Below are positions 33,873-44,548 of a stretch of 64,000 nucleotides of DNA, in pieces; within the stretch, counting starts at the first letter, position 1, and each line of letters begins with the position of its first letter. The DNA is from Micrococcus lacusdianchii (GTDB lineage Bacteria > Actinomycetota > Actinomycetes > Actinomycetales > Micrococcaceae). The DNA lies in contig NZ_JAKNUW010000003.1 in NCBI RefSeq assembly GCF_023155805.1, forward strand, positions 1 to 64,000. The letters run 5' to 3'. Under the pieces are notes generated by a model. That model did no database searches, was not told the origin of the DNA, and worked only from the letters and a program-made list of their open reading frames with translations. Position numbers and translations under genes: made by a program.

Positions 33873-35723
33873 GTGTCGCCCCTGGCGTCCCAGCCCCCGG
33901 TCCCCGCCGCCACCGACCCCTCGGTGATCCGCAACTTCTGCATCATCGCCCACATCGACCACGGCAAGTCGACCCTGGCCGACCGCATGCTGCAGGCCAC
34001 CGGCGTCGTCCAGCCGCGCGAGATGAAGGCGCAGTACCTGGACCGCATGGACATCGAGCGTGAGCGCGGCATCACCATCAAGTCCCAGGCCGTGCGCATG
34101 CCGTGGGAGCGGGACGGGGTCAACTACGCCCTGAACATGATCGACACCCCCGGGCACGTGGACTTCACGTATGAGGTCTCCCGCTCGCTGGCCGCGTGCG
34201 AGGGCGCCATCCTGCTCGTGGACGCCGCGCAGGGCATCGAGGCGCAGACCCTGGCCAACCTCTACCTGGCCATGGAGAACGAGCTCGAGATCATCCCGGT
34301 GCTCAACAAGATCGACCTGCCCGCGGCGGACCCGGAGCGCTACGCCGCGGAGATCGCCAACCTCATCGGCTGCGAGCCCGACGACGTGCTGCGGGTCTCC
34401 GGGAAGACCGGCCAGGGCGTCGAGGCGCTGCTGGACCGTGTGGTCGAGCGCCTGCCCGCCCCCGTGGGGGACGCGGACGCCCCCGCCCGCGCCATGATCT
34501 TCGACTCGGTGTACGACACGTACCGAGGCGTCGTGACCTACGTGCGCGTGGTGGACGGCAGGCTCTCCCCGCGCGAGAAGATCAGGATGATGTCCACGGG
34601 CGCCACGCACGAGCTGCTGGAGATCGGCGTGTCCTCGCCGGAGCCGGTTCCCACCCGGGGCCTCTCGGTGGGCGAGGTCGGCTACCTGATCACGGGCGTG
34701 AAGGACGTGCGCCAGTCCAAGGTGGGCGACACGGTCACCAACAACGCCCGCCCGGCGTCGGAGAACATCGGCGGCTATGCGGACCCCAAGCCCATGGTGT
34801 TCTCCGGCCTGTATCCGATCGACGGCTCAGACTACCCGGTGCTCCGCGATGCCCTGGACAAGCTCAAGCTCAACGACGCCGCCCTCGTCTACGAGCCGGA
34901 GACCTCCGTGGCGCTGGGCTTCGGGTTCCGGGTGGGCTTCCTCGGTCTACTGCACCTGGAGATCGTGCGCGAGCGCCTCGAGCGCGAGTTCGACCTGGAC
35001 CTCATCTCCACCGCGCCGAACGTGGTGTACGACGTCATGCGGGAGGACCGGGAGGTCGTCACGGTGACCAACCCCTCCGAGTTCCCCGAGGGCAAGATCC
35101 TCGAGGTCAAGGAGCCGATGGCCTCGGCCACGGTGATCGTGCCCAGCGAGTACATCGGCTCCGTGATGGAGCTCTGCCAGGCCAAGCGCGGCCACCTGCG
35201 CGGCATGGACTACCTGTCCGAGGAGCGCGTGGAGATCCGCTACTGGATCCCGCTGGCGGAGATCGTGTTCGACTTCTTCGACCAGCTCAAGTCCCGCACC
35301 AAGGGGTACGCCTCGCTGGACTGGAAGGCGGACGGGGACCAGGTGGCGGACCTCGTGAAGGTGGACATCCTGCTCCAGGGCGAGCAGGTGGACGCGTTCT
35401 CGGCCATCACCCACAAGGACAACGCGTACTCCTACGGGACCATGATGACGGGCAAGCTCAAGGAGCTCATCCCGCGCCAGCAGTACGAGGTGCCGATCCA
35501 GGCGGCGATCGGCTCCCGCATCATCGCCCGCGAGAACATCCGCGCGATCCGCAAGGACGTGCTCTCCAAGTGCTACGGCGGCGACATCTCCCGCAAGCGG
35601 AAGCTGCTGGAGAAGCAGAAGGAGGGCAAGAAGCGCATGAAGATGGTGGGCCGCGTCGAGGTGCCGCAGGAGGCGTTCATCGCCGCCCTGTCCTCGGACG
35701 GCGCCGAGCCGGCGAAGAAGTAA
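33873..35723 (+). CDS. lepA: Elongation factor 4 (LepA GTPase)
   Basis: Ribosome-associated GTPase proposed to back-translocate stalled ribosomes and to help 30S biogenesis. G1 AHIDHGKST at residues 26-34, G3 DTPGHVDF and G4 NKID are intact; domains II, III, V and the LepA-specific C-terminal domain (from about residue 495) follow. GTG at 33873 is chosen because GAGGA lies seven bases upstream; longer in-frame starts back to 33786 would overlap the divergent gene and add unrelated sequence. Length is 616 residues. hemW begins directly after the TAA. Confidence 0.96.
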   Translation: MSPLASQPPVPAATDPSVIRNFCIIAHIDHGKSTLADRMLQATGVVQPREMKAQYLDRMDIERERGITIKSQAVRMPWERDGVNYALNMIDTPGHVDFTYEVSRSLAACEGAILLVDAAQGIEAQTLANLYLAMENELEIIPVLNKIDLPAADPERYAAEIANLIGCEPDDVLRVSGKTGQGVEALLDRVVERLPAPVGDADAPARAMIFDSVYDTYRGVVTYVRVVDGRLSPREKIRMMSTGATHELLEIGVSSPEPVPTRGLSVGEVGYLITGVKDVRQSKVGDTVTNNARPASENIGGYADPKPMVFSGLYPIDGSDYPVLRDALDKLKLNDAALVYEPETSVALGFGFRVGFLGLLHLEIVRERLEREFDLDLISTAPNVVYDVMREDREVVTVTNPSEFPEGKILEVKEPMASATVIVPSEYIGSVMELCQAKRGHLRGMDYLSEERVEIRYWIPLAEIVFDFFDQLKSRTKGYASLDWKADGDQVADLVKVDILLQGEQVDAFSAITHKDNAYSYGTMMTGKLKELIPRQQYEVPIQAAIGSRIIARENIRAIRKDVLSKCYGGDISRKRKLLEKQKEGKKRMKMVGRVEVPQEAFIAALSSDGAEPAKK

Positions 35724-37001
35724 GTGCCCGCCGTCCTGCCGCTGGGCCAGCCCGTGCCCGACGACGGCACGCTGCCTCCCGAGGTCGCCGCGCGCGTGCG
35801 CGCCGCGGCGGAGGCGGGGGAGCCCCGCACGTTCAGCCTCTACGTGCACGTGCCCTTCTGCACCGTGCGATGCGGCTACTGCGACTTCAACACCTACACG
35901 GCGGAGACGTTCGGTCCGGGCGCCGGCCGCGGCGACTACTGGGAGTCCGCCGTGGCGGAACTGGACCACGCCGTCGCCGCCCTGGAGCGCTCGGGGGTGC
36001 CCGCGCGCCCGCTGCACACCGTCTTCGTCGGCGGGGGCACGCCCACGCTCCTGCCGGCCGCCCACCTGGTGCGCATCCTGGCGGAGGCCCGCGAGCGCTT
36101 CGGCCTGGCCGAGGGCGCGGAGGTGACCACGGAGGCGAACCCGGACACGCTCACCCCGGAGTACGTGGCGGAGCTGGCCGAGGGCGGGTTCACGCGCCTG
36201 TCCGTGGGGATGCAGTCCGTCGTGCCGCACGTGCTGTCCACGCTGGAGCGCACGCACACCCCGGCGAACGTGCCGGCCGCGGTGGCGGCGGCGCGGGCGG
36301 CGGGGCTGGAGGTGTCCCTGGACCTGATCTACGGCACGCCGGGGGAGTCCCTGGCGGACTGGCGCACCACGCTGGAGGCGGCGGTGGCCATGGCCCCGGA
36401 CCACGTGAGCGCGTACTCACTGATCGTGGAGGAGGGCACCCGGTTCGGCGCGCAGGTGGCGCGCGGGCAGGTGCCGGACGTGGACCCGGACCTGCAGGCG
36501 GACGAGTACCTGCTGGCGGAGGAGCTGCTCTCCGCGGCCGGCTTCCGGTGGTACGAGGTGTCCAACTGGGCGCACGACCCGGAGGGCGCCGGTGTGCACC
36601 GGGCCCGGCACAACGTGGCGTACTGGCGGGACCAGGACTGGTGGGGCGTCGGCCCCGGCGCCCATTCGCACCTGGCCGGCGTGCGGTTCTGGAACGCCAA
36701 GCACCCGGCCGCCTACGCGCAGCGCCTGGCCACGGGCGTCACCCCCGCGGTGGGACGGGAAATCCCCGACGACGACGCGCGCCGCCTCGAGCGCATCATG
36801 CTCGCCGCGCGGACGGTGGAGGGCCTGCCCCTGGCCGAGGTGCGGGACGGGATGGACCCGGAGACGCTGCGCACCCGGGTGGCGGCGCTGATCGCCGACG
36901 GGCTGGTGGACGGGCCGGCCGCGCTGGCCGGGACCGTGGTGCCCACGCTGGCCGGGCGGCTGCAGAACGACCGGATCGTGCGGGACCTGGCCGGGTTCTG
37001 A
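35724..37001 (+). CDS. hemW: Radical SAM heme chaperone HemW
   Basis: Binds heme and a [4Fe-4S] cluster and is thought to insert heme into membrane respiratory proteins; often misnamed coproporphyrinogen III oxidase. The radical SAM cysteines are C46, C50 and C53 in VPFCTVRCGYCDFNTYT; GGGTPTLLP, LTRLSVGMQS-like and HNVAYWRDQDWWGVGPGAHS blocks follow. It lacks the extra N-terminal cysteine features of true HemN. The GTG start abuts the lepA stop, so translation is coupled. Length is 425 residues. Confidence 0.94.
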   Translation: MPAVLPLGQPVPDDGTLPPEVAARVRAAAEAGEPRTFSLYVHVPFCTVRCGYCDFNTYTAETFGPGAGRGDYWESAVAELDHAVAALERSGVPARPLHTVFVGGGTPTLLPAAHLVRILAEARERFGLAEGAEVTTEANPDTLTPEYVAELAEGGFTRLSVGMQSVVPHVLSTLERTHTPANVPAAVAAARAAGLEVSLDLIYGTPGESLADWRTTLEAAVAMAPDHVSAYSLIVEEGTRFGAQVARGQVPDVDPDLQADEYLLAEELLSAAGFRWYEVSNWAHDPEGAGVHRARHNVAYWRDQDWWGVGPGAHSHLAGVRFWNAKHPAAYAQRLATGVTPAVGREIPDDDARRLERIMLAARTVEGLPLAEVRDGMDPETLRTRVAALIADGLVDGPAALAGTVVPTLAGRLQNDRIVRDLAGF

Positions 37002-37022
37002 GCCGGCCTGCGCCCGGGCGCG

Positions 37023-37472
37023 TCAGCGCAGCAGGCGCAGGTTGAACGGGTACCGGAAGGGGCGGCCCTTGGCCACGTGGGAGGCGCCCATGACGCCGTA
37101 GAGCGCCAGGGCGATCCAGACGAGGCCGCCGAGGATCGCCAGGAGGTCCCCGATGTGGGGGATGCCGCTGAGGAAGAACAGCAGCAGCAGCACGAGGGTG
37201 GGGGCCAGGGAGAAGTTCAGCGCCTCCTTGGACTCCTGCGCGGTGAACGGTCCGCGGTCCCGGTAGAGCAGCCAGACCACGAGGGGACCCACGGCCGTCA
37301 GGGCCAGGGAGAGGTGGGCCAGGGCGGCGCGGTCCCGGTCCTGCTTGGCGGTCAGGGGCCCACGGCGTCCGGCGGCGTCGTGCAGCCAGGCCGGGGCCTC
37401 GGGGCCGGCCCCGCGCGGCGGGGCGGCGGGGGCCGCGGCGTCGGGGGTGCGGCTGCTGTCGGTGGTGACCAC
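37023..37472 (-). CDS. DUF4870 domain membrane protein
   Basis: Small membrane protein of unknown function. After about 50 hydrophilic residues come three hydrophobic segments: near LAHLSLALTAVGPLVVWLLY, LAPTLVLLLLFFLSGI and LAILGGLVWIALALYGVMG, with QESKEALNF between, a hallmark of the DUF4870 family. GTG at 37472 is preceded by GAGGAG and gives 149 residues; upstream sequence in the frame is not membrane-like. It converges on hemW. Confidence 0.85.
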   Translation of the reverse strand: MVTTDSSRTPDAAAPAAPPRGAGPEAPAWLHDAAGRRGPLTAKQDRDRAALAHLSLALTAVGPLVVWLLYRDRGPFTAQESKEALNFSLAPTLVLLLLFFLSGIPHIGDLLAILGGLVWIALALYGVMGASHVAKGRPFRYPFNLRLLR

Positions 37473-37600
37473 GGTGCTCCTCGTCGGATCGGACGGCCCC
37501 GGCGCCTCGTGCGTGAGGGGACGCGCGCGGCGTCCGGGCCAGCCCAGTGTACCGACGGCGCCCGCCCGCTCCGGAGTGCCACCCGGAGCGGGGACGACGG

Positions 37601-38458
37601 TCAGGACCCCGGCGCGGTGAGGAAGTCGATCAACTCCTCGACCCGTCCCAGCAGCGCCGGCTCGAGGTCGGCGTAGGTGGAGACGTGGGAGAGGAGCCGC
37701 TTCCAGCCCAGGCCCGTGGCCTCCTTGGTGCCGTGCGGCCAGCCGAGGCCCCGCAGGACGCCGGTCTTCCAGTCCTGGCCCCTCGGCACCACGGGCCACG
37801 CCTCGATGTCGAGCACGGCCGGCTTGATGACCTGCCACACGTCCACGTACGGGTGGCCGAGGATCAGCACGTTGCCGGCGGCGCCGGGCACGCGCATGGC
37901 CTCCGCGGCGATCCGCTCCTCCTTGGACCCGGCCACGAGATGGTCCACGAGAATGCCGAGGCGACGGCCGGGGCCGGGGGAGAAGTCACGGATCGCCCCG
38001 GCGAGGTCGTCCACGCCGTGCAGGGGCTCCACCACGATCCCCTCCAGGCGCAGGTCCTCGCCCCAGACCTTCTCCACGAGCTCGGCGTCGTGCACGCCCT
38101 CCACCCAGATCCGGGAGGCGCGGGCCGTGCGAGCGCGCGTGCCGGCCACCCGGCGGGAGCCGGAGGCGGTGCGAGCGGGGGCGGCGGGCGCGGACGCGCG
38201 CGGGGGCACCAGCACCACGGGCTCGCCGTCGATCCAGAAGCCCGGGCCGAGCGGGAAGCCCCGGCGCACACCCCGGCGGTCCTCGAGCACCACCACGTGC
38301 GTCCCGCCGGAGCGCTCCAGGGCGACGACGGCGCCCACGAACCCGCTCGTGACGTCCTCCACCACGGTGCCCGGGCGGGCCTGGGCCTCGACGGCGGCGC
38401 GACCGGCCGGGCGGGTCAGGTCCTCGTGGGCCCCCGGCCCCCAGCTGCTCCAGTCCAT
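37601..38458 (-). CDS. DUF3097 domain protein
   Basis: Actinobacteria-specific protein of unknown function, usually found near hrcA and hemW. Blocks such as RIWVEGVHDAELVEKVWGEDLR and GILVDHLVAGSKE suggest a Toprim-like fold by their acidic/Gly pattern, which is my inference. ATG at 38458 is preferred because a TAGCGT -10 box ends eight bases upstream; the frame opens six codons earlier. Length is 285 residues. It diverges from hrcA. Confidence 0.82.
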   Translation of the reverse strand: MDWSSWGPGAHEDLTRPAGRAAVEAQARPGTVVEDVTSGFVGAVVALERSGGTHVVVLEDRRGVRRGFPLGPGFWIDGEPVVLVPPRASAPAAPARTASGSRRVAGTRARTARASRIWVEGVHDAELVEKVWGEDLRLEGIVVEPLHGVDDLAGAIRDFSPGPGRRLGILVDHLVAGSKEERIAAEAMRVPGAAGNVLILGHPYVDVWQVIKPAVLDIEAWPVVPRGQDWKTGVLRGLGWPHGTKEATGLGWKRLLSHVSTYADLEPALLGRVEELIDFLTAPGS

Positions 38459-38466
38459 GGGGACAC

Positions 38467-38472
38467 ACGCTA
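38467..38472 (-). promoter_or_regulatory. -10 element of a leaderless promoter (DUF3097)
   Basis: TAGCGT on the minus strand ends eight bases before the ATG at 38458. Confidence 0.5.
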
Positions 38473-38549
38473 GCAATCGCCAGGAACCCGTCCGCTCGCC
38501 TGTGGGCGGAACGGGCGCGCCCGCCGCGACGCCGGGCGGGGGCGGTCGC

Positions 38550-38555
38550 TAGCAT
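38550..38555 (+). promoter_or_regulatory. -10 element of hrcA
   Basis: TAGCAT whose last base is the first base of the CIRCE operator, so HrcA bound there would block the promoter. Confidence 0.55.
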
Positions 38556-38581
38556 TGGCACTTGTCCGCGCCGAGTGCCAG
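38555..38581 (+). promoter_or_regulatory. CIRCE operator upstream of hrcA
   Basis: TTGGCACTT, nine spacer bases, GAGTGCCAG; the inner TGGCACT/AGTGCCA arms are perfectly inverted. This matches the CIRCE consensus TTAGCACTC-N9-GAGTGCTAA with GC-adapted substitutions. It predicts HrcA autoregulation of hrcA-dnaJ-rsmE. Confidence 0.85.
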
Positions 38582-38627
38582 CGGACGTCCGTGCCCGTCC
38601 GCCCGTCAGCCCCGGAAGGAGACCCCC

Positions 38628-39641
38628 GTGACCGACCAGCCGCGCCGCCTGCAGGTGCTGCAGGCCATCGTGGAGGACTACGTCTCCCTGCGGGAGCCGG
38701 TGGGCTCGAAGGCGCTCGTGGAGCGGCACGGCCTGGGCGTGTCCTCGGCCACGGTGCGCAACGAGATGGCCGCGCTCGAGGAGGAGGGGCTGATCGTGGC
38801 CCCGCACACCTCGGCCGGCCGCGTGCCCACGGACAAGGGCTACCGCGTGTTCGTGGACCGGATCTCCGAGGTCAAGCCGCTCTCCGCCGCCGAGCGCCGC
38901 GCCGTGCGCACGCTCCTGGACTCGGAGGCGGACACCGAGCACATGATGGAGACCACCGTGCGGCTGCTCGCGCAGCTCACCCACCAGGTGGCCGTGGCCC
39001 AGGTCCCGCACGAGGACGGCTCCACCGTCCGGCACCTGGACCTCGTCTCGCTCGCCCCCACGCGCGCACTGGTGGTCCTCATCCTCTCCACCGGCCGTGT
39101 GGACCAGCGGCTCGTCACCTTCGACGAGCCCGTGGCGGACGAGGACCTCGCTGTGCTGCGGGCCCTGCTGCTCTCCCTGATCGACGGCCTCGGCCCCCTC
39201 CAGGCGTCGGCCGTCCTGGACGCGGCCGCGGACCGGGTGCCGCCGCCGCGGCGGGCGAGCGCCGACGTCGTCGTGGCGGCGGTGCGGAGCCTGCTCGAGG
39301 CGGGCCGGCAGGATCGGATCGTGCTGGCCGGCACGGCCAACCTGGCCCGCAGCCCCCAGGACTTCCGGTCCTCGATCGGCCCCATCCTGGAGGCCCTCGA
39401 GGAGCAGGTGGTGCTGCTGCGCCTGCTCACCGAGATGGAGCAGGACGCCCACGGGGTGTCCGTGCGGATCGGCGCGGAGAACGGCGCCTCCCTGTCGGAC
39501 ACCTCGGTGGTGGCCGCCGCCTACGGGCCCGGCGCCGTGGCCAAGGTCGGCGTGATCGGCCCCACCCGCATGGACTACCCCGGGACCATGGCCGCGGTCC
39601 GGGCGATCGCCCGCTACCTCTCCCGCATCCTCACCATGTGA
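38628..39641 (+). CDS. hrcA: Heat-inducible transcription repressor HrcA
   Basis: Represses chaperone genes by binding CIRCE; its folding is helped by GroEL. The N-terminal winged helix ([25 protein letters not shown], then [18 protein letters not shown]) is followed by the GAF-like dimerisation domain and a C-terminal [18 protein letters not shown] block. GTG at 38628 has a GGAAGGAG ribosome binding site; the open frame upstream would run through the operator. Length is 337 residues. dnaJ follows in the same operon. Confidence 0.96.
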   Translation: MTDQPRRLQVLQAIVEDYVSLREPVGSKALVERHGLGVSSATVRNEMAALEEEGLIVAPHTSAGRVPTDKGYRVFVDRISEVKPLSAAERRAVRTLLDSEADTEHMMETTVRLLAQLTHQVAVAQVPHEDGSTVRHLDLVSLAPTRALVVLILSTGRVDQRLVTFDEPVADEDLAVLRALLLSLIDGLGPLQASAVLDAAADRVPPPRRASADVVVAAVRSLLEAGRQDRIVLAGTANLARSPQDFRSSIGPILEALEEQVVLLRLLTEMEQDAHGVSVRIGAENGASLSDTSVVAAAYGPGAVAKVGVIGPTRMDYPGTMAAVRAIARYLSRILTM

Positions 39642-39693
39642 GCGCCTCACGCGCCCCCCACCCGACCCGACCCGACCGAAGGGACCCCACCCC

Positions 39694-40830
39694 ATGGCAG
39701 ACCACTACGAGACCCTCGGCGTCGGCCGCGACGCCAGCGCAGAGGAGATCAAGCGCGCCTACCGCAAGCTCGCCCGCACCCACCACCCGGACGTGAACCC
39801 CGGCCCGGAGGCGGCCGAGGAGTTCAAGCGCATCTCCCACGCGTACGAGGTGCTCTCGGACGAGGACAAGCGCCGGATCTACGACGCCACGGGCAATGAG
39901 AACGGCACGGCCGGAGGGTTCGGTGGGGGAGGCTTCGGGGGCCCGGGGTTCGGCGGGTTCGCGGACATCTTCGAGACGTTCATGAACGCCGCGGGCGGTG
40001 CCGGCCGCGGCCCGGTGCCGCGAGCGCGCCGCGGCCAGGACGCGCTCGTCACGGCGCGGATCGAGCTCAAGGACGCCGTGTTCGGCGGGGAGACCACCCT
40101 CCAGCTGGACACCGCCGTGCCGTGCGGGCGCTGCCACGGCACGTGCTGCGAGCCGGGCACCCAGCCGGAGACCTGTTCCACGTGCCGCGGCCAGGGCATG
40201 ACCCAGCGCCCCGTGCGCTCCATGCTCGGCACCGTCATGGCCACGGAGTCCTGTCACGTGTGCCAGGGCTTCGGCACGGTGCTGCCGCACCCGTGCGTGG
40301 AATGCTCCGGCCAGGGCCGCGTCCGCGCCGAGCGCCCGCTCACCCTGCGGATCCCCGCCGGCGTGGACGACGGCACGCGCATCCACCTGGCCGGCCGAGG
40401 CGAGGCCGGCCCCGGCGGCGGTCCGAACGGCGACCTCTACGTGGAGGTCCAGGTGCGCCCGGACCCGGTGTTCCGCCGCGAGGGGGACCACCTGGCCACC
40501 ACCGTCACCGTCCCCATGGCGGCCGCCGCGCTCGGCACCTCCATCACCCTGGAGACCCTGGACGGCCCCCAGGAGGTCGAGATCGAGCCCGGCACCCAGT
40601 CCGGGCACGTGGAGACCGTGCGGGGTCTCGGCGTCGGGCGGCTGCGCGGCACCGGCCGCGGCGACCTCAAGGTGGACGTCGTGGTCACCACCCCCACCGA
40701 CCTCACCGCCGAGCAGCGTGAGCTGCTGGAGGCCCTCGCCGCCTCGCGCGGGGAGCAGGTGGAACACGGCGCACCGCCGCAGTCCAAGGGCATGTTCGCC
40801 CGGCTGCGCGAGAACCTGAAGAACCTGTGA
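39694..40830 (+). CDS. dnaJ: Chaperone DnaJ (DnaJ2-type)
   Basis: Hsp40 co-chaperone that stimulates DnaK. The J domain has HPD at residues 31-33; a Gly/Phe-rich linker, a cysteine-rich zinc domain and a C-terminal substrate domain follow. Zinc repeats are [24 protein letters not shown] and CVECSGQG; the first ends in Cys instead of Gly, a variant I believe is common in Micrococcales. Being linked to hrcA rather than dnaK, it is the second, HrcA-controlled paralogue type. It overlaps rsmE by four bases. Confidence 0.95.
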   Translation: MADHYETLGVGRDASAEEIKRAYRKLARTHHPDVNPGPEAAEEFKRISHAYEVLSDEDKRRIYDATGNENGTAGGFGGGGFGGPGFGGFADIFETFMNAAGGAGRGPVPRARRGQDALVTARIELKDAVFGGETTLQLDTAVPCGRCHGTCCEPGTQPETCSTCRGQGMTQRPVRSMLGTVMATESCHVCQGFGTVLPHPCVECSGQGRVRAERPLTLRIPAGVDDGTRIHLAGRGEAGPGGGPNGDLYVEVQVRPDPVFRREGDHLATTVTVPMAAAALGTSITLETLDGPQEVEIEPGTQSGHVETVRGLGVGRLRGTGRGDLKVDVVVTTPTDLTAEQRELLEALAASRGEQVEHGAPPQSKGMFARLRENLKNL

Positions 40831-41597
40831 CGGCCCCGCTCTTCCTCCTCGCGCCGGGCGCGCTCGACGGCGTGGTCCCCGGCGGGGAGGTCGTCCTCAC
40901 CGGGACCGAGGCCCGGCACGCCGGCGCCTCGATGCGCCTGGCGGCGGGGGAGGAGGTCCTCGTCGCGGACGGCGTGGGTGCGCGTGCCCGCGGCACCGTG
41001 GCGGCGGCCGCCCCGGACGAGGTCCGGGTGCGGGTCGAGGAGCTGACGCCCGAGCGGGTGTCCACGCCGCGCCTGGTGCTGGTGCAGGCCCTGTCCAAGG
41101 GGGATCGGGACCTCATGGCGGTCCAGGCCGCCACGGAGCTCGGGGTGGACGCCGTGGTGCCGTGGGAGGCCGAGCGGTCCATCGTGCGGTGGAAGGGCGC
41201 CAAGGCGGACCGCGCCCACCGCAAGTGGGAGGACACCGTGCGCGCCGCCGCCAAGCAGGCCCGCCGTGGCCGCGTCCCGGAGGTCCGCGGCGCGGTCTCC
41301 GGCGCGCGCGTGGAACAGCTCGCCCGCACTCCCGCTCACGACGGCGGCACCCGCCTCGTCCTCGTCCTCCACGAGGCCGCGGACGAGGGCCTGTCCGCGG
41401 TGCCCGGGGCGGAGCTGGCGGGCGCGTCCGAGGTGCTGCTCGTCGTCGGGCCGGAGGGCGGGGTCTCCGAGGCGGAGCTGGCGGCCGCCGTCGACGCCGG
41501 CGCGCGCCCGGTCCTGCTGGGACCGCACGTGCTGCGGGCCTCCACCGCGGGCCCGGCGGCACTGGCCGTGCTGCAGCACCGGCTCGGCCGGTGGTGA
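40827..41597 (+). CDS. rsmE: 16S rRNA (uracil-1498-N3)-methyltransferase RsmE
   Basis: SPOUT-class methyltransferase acting on U1498 of 16S rRNA in the 30S subunit. The N-terminal PUA-like part ([24 protein letters not shown]) and the C-terminal knot ([32 protein letters not shown]) are clear. GTG at 40827 overlaps the dnaJ stop (GTGA). The order hrcA-dnaJ-rsmE-phoH-ybeY-era is conserved across actinobacteria. Length is 256 residues, normal. Confidence 0.94.
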   Translation: MTAPLFLLAPGALDGVVPGGEVVLTGTEARHAGASMRLAAGEEVLVADGVGARARGTVAAAAPDEVRVRVEELTPERVSTPRLVLVQALSKGDRDLMAVQAATELGVDAVVPWEAERSIVRWKGAKADRAHRKWEDTVRAAAKQARRGRVPEVRGAVSGARVEQLARTPAHDGGTRLVLVLHEAADEGLSAVPGAELAGASEVLLVVGPEGGVSEAELAAAVDAGARPVLLGPHVLRASTAGPAALAVLQHRLGRW

Positions 41598-41647
41598 ACT
41601 CCGGCGGCGGCTCGCGGGACCGCCCCCGTGCAGGGTGGCACCGGCCC

Positions 41648-41653
41648 TAGACT
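41648..41653 (+). promoter_or_regulatory. Putative -10 element for phoH
   Basis: TAGACT 50 bases after rsmE, giving a leader of about 60 nucleotides before the phoH start. Confidence 0.5.
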
Positions 41654-41719
41654 GGGCGGGCCGGGCGGTGCGCCGTCCGGCCCCACCCGTCCCCGGCACC
41701 GAAGGTGATCCGCCGCATC

Positions 41720-42757
41720 GTGAGCGTCCTGCCCGTCCCCCTCACCCCCACCGCGTCCGCGGAGGAGGTCGTCAGCTTCGAGTCCGCCGAGATCATGGTG
41801 CGGACCCTCGGCGCCCAGGACGCGCTGCTGCGCATCCTCGGCGGCGTGTTCCCGGCGGTGGACATCTCCGTCCGGGACCAGGCGCTGGGCCTGCGCGGCC
41901 CGGCCGAGGCCGTGGGCCAGGCCCGCCGTGTGGTGGAGGACCTGCGCTCCCTGGCCCGGCGGGACGCCCCCGTCACCCCCGAGGTGATGGAGCAGGTGGT
42001 CATCCTGGTGCGCGGCGGCTCGGCCGGACGCGGGGCCGGCGCCCTGCACCTGGACTCGATCCTCTCCGGCCGCGGCCGCAAGATCCGCGCCAAGACCCTG
42101 CACCAGCAGGACTACGTGGAGGCGATCGACCGGTCCACCGTGGTGTTCGGCCTGGGTCCGGCCGGCACCGGCAAGACGTATCTGGCCATGGCCAAGGCAG
42201 TCCAGGCGCTGCAGGCCAAGGAGGTCAACCGGATCATCCTCACCCGCCCCGCGGTGGAGGCCGGCGAGCGCCTGGGCTTCCTGCCCGGCGGGCTCTCCGA
42301 GAAGATCGACCCGTACCTGCGCCCGCTCTACGACGCGCTGCACGACATGATCGAGCCCGAGTCCATCCCCCGGCTGATGGAGGCCGGGACCATCGAGGTG
42401 GCCCCGCTGGCCTACATGCGCGGGCGCACGCTCAACGACGCGTTCGTGATCCTCGACGAGGCGCAGAACACCACGCCGGAGCAGATGAAGATGTTCCTCA
42501 CCCGCCTGGGCTTCGGCGCCCGCATGGTGGTCACGGGGGACACCTCCCAGGTGGACCTGCCGCGCGGCACGCAGTCCGGGCTGGCCCAGGCGGTGGAGGT
42601 GCTCGAGGGGATCGACGGGCTGGAGATGGTCCGGTTCGACTCCTCCGACGTGGTCCGCCACTCCCTGGTGAGCGCGATCGTGGACGCCTACGACCAGGCC
42701 CGCCCGGGCGCCGCGCCGGGGGAAGCCGGGGGTCGGCCGTGGCCGTTGAGATCGTGA
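41720..42757 (+). CDS. phoH: PhoH-like ATPase
   Basis: P-loop NTPase of the PhoH family, linked to RNA metabolism and ribosome maturation because of its constant pairing with ybeY. An N-terminal KH-like segment precedes [17 protein letters not shown] (Walker A) and [21 protein letters not shown] (Walker B). GTG at 41720 is preferred to GTG at 41705: AAGGTGATC at 41702-41710 pairs with the extended 16S tail and would overlap the earlier start. Length is 345 residues. The 3' end overlaps ybeY by 19 bases. Confidence 0.94.
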   Translation: MSVLPVPLTPTASAEEVVSFESAEIMVRTLGAQDALLRILGGVFPAVDISVRDQALGLRGPAEAVGQARRVVEDLRSLARRDAPVTPEVMEQVVILVRGGSAGRGAGALHLDSILSGRGRKIRAKTLHQQDYVEAIDRSTVVFGLGPAGTGKTYLAMAKAVQALQAKEVNRIILTRPAVEAGERLGFLPGGLSEKIDPYLRPLYDALHDMIEPESIPRLMEAGTIEVAPLAYMRGRTLNDAFVILDEAQNTTPEQMKMFLTRLGFGARMVVTGDTSQVDLPRGTQSGLAQAVEVLEGIDGLEMVRFDSSDVVRHSLVSAIVDAYDQARPGAAPGEAGGRPWPLRS

Positions 42758-43212
42758 ACGAGTCCGGGATCGAGGTCCCGGAGCAGGAGCTGCTGCGCAT
42801 GGCGCGGCACGTCTACGCGTCCCTCCACGTGCACGAGCTGTCCGAGACGGCGGTGACCGTGGTGGACGCGGAGCGCATGGCCGAGCTGCACGTCGAGTGG
42901 ATGGGTCTGGAGGGCCCCACGGACGTCATGAGCCTGCCCATGGACGAGCTCGGCCCCGGGCGTGAGGGCGCGCCGAGCGAGGGGGTGCTGGGCGACGTCG
43001 TGCTGTGCCCCGAGGTGGCCGCGGAGCAGGCCGCCCGCGGCGGGCACACCCGTGACGACGAGCTGATGCTGCTGCTCACCCACGGCATGCTCCACCTGCT
43101 CGGCTACGACCACATGGAGGCGGACGAGCGCGCGGAGATGTTCGCGCTGCAGGACCGCCTCGTCTCCGAGGTGCTGGGCCGTCCCGCGCCCGCGCCCACC
43201 ATCGAGGACTGA
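42739..43212 (+). CDS. ybeY: Endoribonuclease YbeY
   Basis: Metal-dependent endoribonuclease needed for 16S rRNA 3' maturation and ribosome quality control. The zinc motif [11 protein letters not shown] lies near residues 114-124, preceded by [11 protein letters not shown] and [14 protein letters not shown] at 42739 sits within the end of phoH, giving 157 residues, the usual size. It is part of the phoH-ybeY-corC-era cluster. Confidence 0.95.
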   Translation: MAVEIVNESGIEVPEQELLRMARHVYASLHVHELSETAVTVVDAERMAELHVEWMGLEGPTDVMSLPMDELGPGREGAPSEGVLGDVVLCPEVAAEQAARGGHTRDDELMLLLTHGMLHLLGYDHMEADERAEMFALQDRLVSEVLGRPAPAPTIED

Positions 43213-43222
43213 CCCCCACGCC

Positions 43223-44548
43223 ATGCTGACCCCTGTCCTGCTGATCGCCCTCTTCCTGGTCTTCATCATCTGCACGTGGGTGCTCGCGCTGGCCGAGTCC
43301 GCGTTCACCTACCTGCCCCGCCGGGACGCCGAGGACATCGCCCGCCAGCGCCCGGACACGCGCGTGCTGGACGTCACCGCGGACCTCGACAGCCACCTGG
43401 GCGCCCTGCGCCTGTGGCGATTCGTCACGGAGGCGTTCGCGGCCATGGGCCTCGTGGCCGGCGTGCACCGGCTCACGGACCTGCTGTGGCCGGAGCTCGA
43501 CGACTCCGTGTGGCCGGCCCTCGGCGTGGCCGCCGTGGTGATCGTGGCCGTGGGCGCGGCGCTGGGCGTGTGGAGCCCGCGGCCCATCGGCTCGCGCAAC
43601 GAGGCCGCCGTCGCGGCCCGGACCGCGGGGCTGGTCTCGGGTCTGCGCCGCGTCCTCGGCCCGGTGGGCAGCCGCCTCGGCCAGGACCGCCGCCGCTCGG
43701 AGGACCAGATGGCGGACGAGGACGACTTCCAGGAGCGCCACCTGCGCGAGGTGGTGGCCCGCGCCCACGACGCCGACGTGCTGGCCGACTCGGAGGCCGA
43801 GCTGATCGAGTCCGTGTTCGGCATGACGGACACCCTCGTGCGCTCGGTGATGGTCCCGCGCACGGACGTGGTGACCATCGACGCCGACCACACCCTCCGC
43901 CAGTCCATGGACCTGTTCCTGCGCTCGGGCAACTCCCGCATCCCCGTGATCGGTGAGGACTCGGACGACATCCGCGGCATGCTCTACCTCAAGGACGTCA
44001 CCCGCGCCCTGCACCGGGACGGGGCCCTGCCCTCGGACCCGGTCACGGGCACCATGCGGGACGTGCGCTTCGTGCCGGAGTCCAAGTCCGTGGCCCCGCT
44101 GCTCCAGGAGCTGCAGCGGGAGTCCACGCACGTGGCGATCGTGGTGGACGAGTACGGCGGCACCGCTGGCCTGGTGACGCTGGAGGACCTCATCGAGGAG
44201 ATCGTCGGCGAGATCTACGACGAGGACGACCGTCCCGACCGCCCCGAGGTGGAGCAGCTCGAACCCGGCGTGTTCTCCGTGGACGCCCGCATGGGCATCG
44301 GTGATTTCCGCGAGGAGTTCGAGCTCCCCGAGGGGGAGGACGAGGACGACGACGTCGAGACCGTCGGCGGCCTGCTCGCCAAGGAGCTGGGCCGGGTGCC
44401 CATCCAGGGCTCCGAGGTGACCGTCCACGGTCTCGTGCTGCGGGCCGACACCCTCGAGCCCCGACGCAACCGCGTGGCCCGCCTCCGCGTGGAGGAGACC
44501 GAGCACCGCCCCGCCCGCATGCGCCCCACCCCACAGGAGACCGAATGA
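43223..44548 (+). CDS. CorC/HlyC-family (CNNM-like) membrane protein with CBS domains
   Basis: Putative divalent-cation (Mg/Co) transporter or its regulator. An N-terminal membrane domain has segments near residues 1-20, 70-88 and 95-115 with the DUF21 pattern. It is followed by a CBS pair ([20 protein letters not shown] and [11 protein letters not shown]-type, [22 protein letters not shown]) and a C-terminal CorC_HlyC domain ending in [12 protein letters not shown] at 43223 is 10 bases after ybeY. It overlaps era by four bases. In this cluster the family is usually labelled hemolysin; transport is inferred. Confidence 0.9.
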   Translation: MLTPVLLIALFLVFIICTWVLALAESAFTYLPRRDAEDIARQRPDTRVLDVTADLDSHLGALRLWRFVTEAFAAMGLVAGVHRLTDLLWPELDDSVWPALGVAAVVIVAVGAALGVWSPRPIGSRNEAAVAARTAGLVSGLRRVLGPVGSRLGQDRRRSEDQMADEDDFQERHLREVVARAHDADVLADSEAELIESVFGMTDTLVRSVMVPRTDVVTIDADHTLRQSMDLFLRSGNSRIPVIGEDSDDIRGMLYLKDVTRALHRDGALPSDPVTGTMRDVRFVPESKSVAPLLQELQRESTHVAIVVDEYGGTAGLVTLEDLIEEIVGEIYDEDDRPDRPEVEQLEPGVFSVDARMGIGDFREEFELPEGEDEDDDVETVGGLLAKELGRVPIQGSEVTVHGLVLRADTLEPRRNRVARLRVEETEHRPARMRPTPQETE

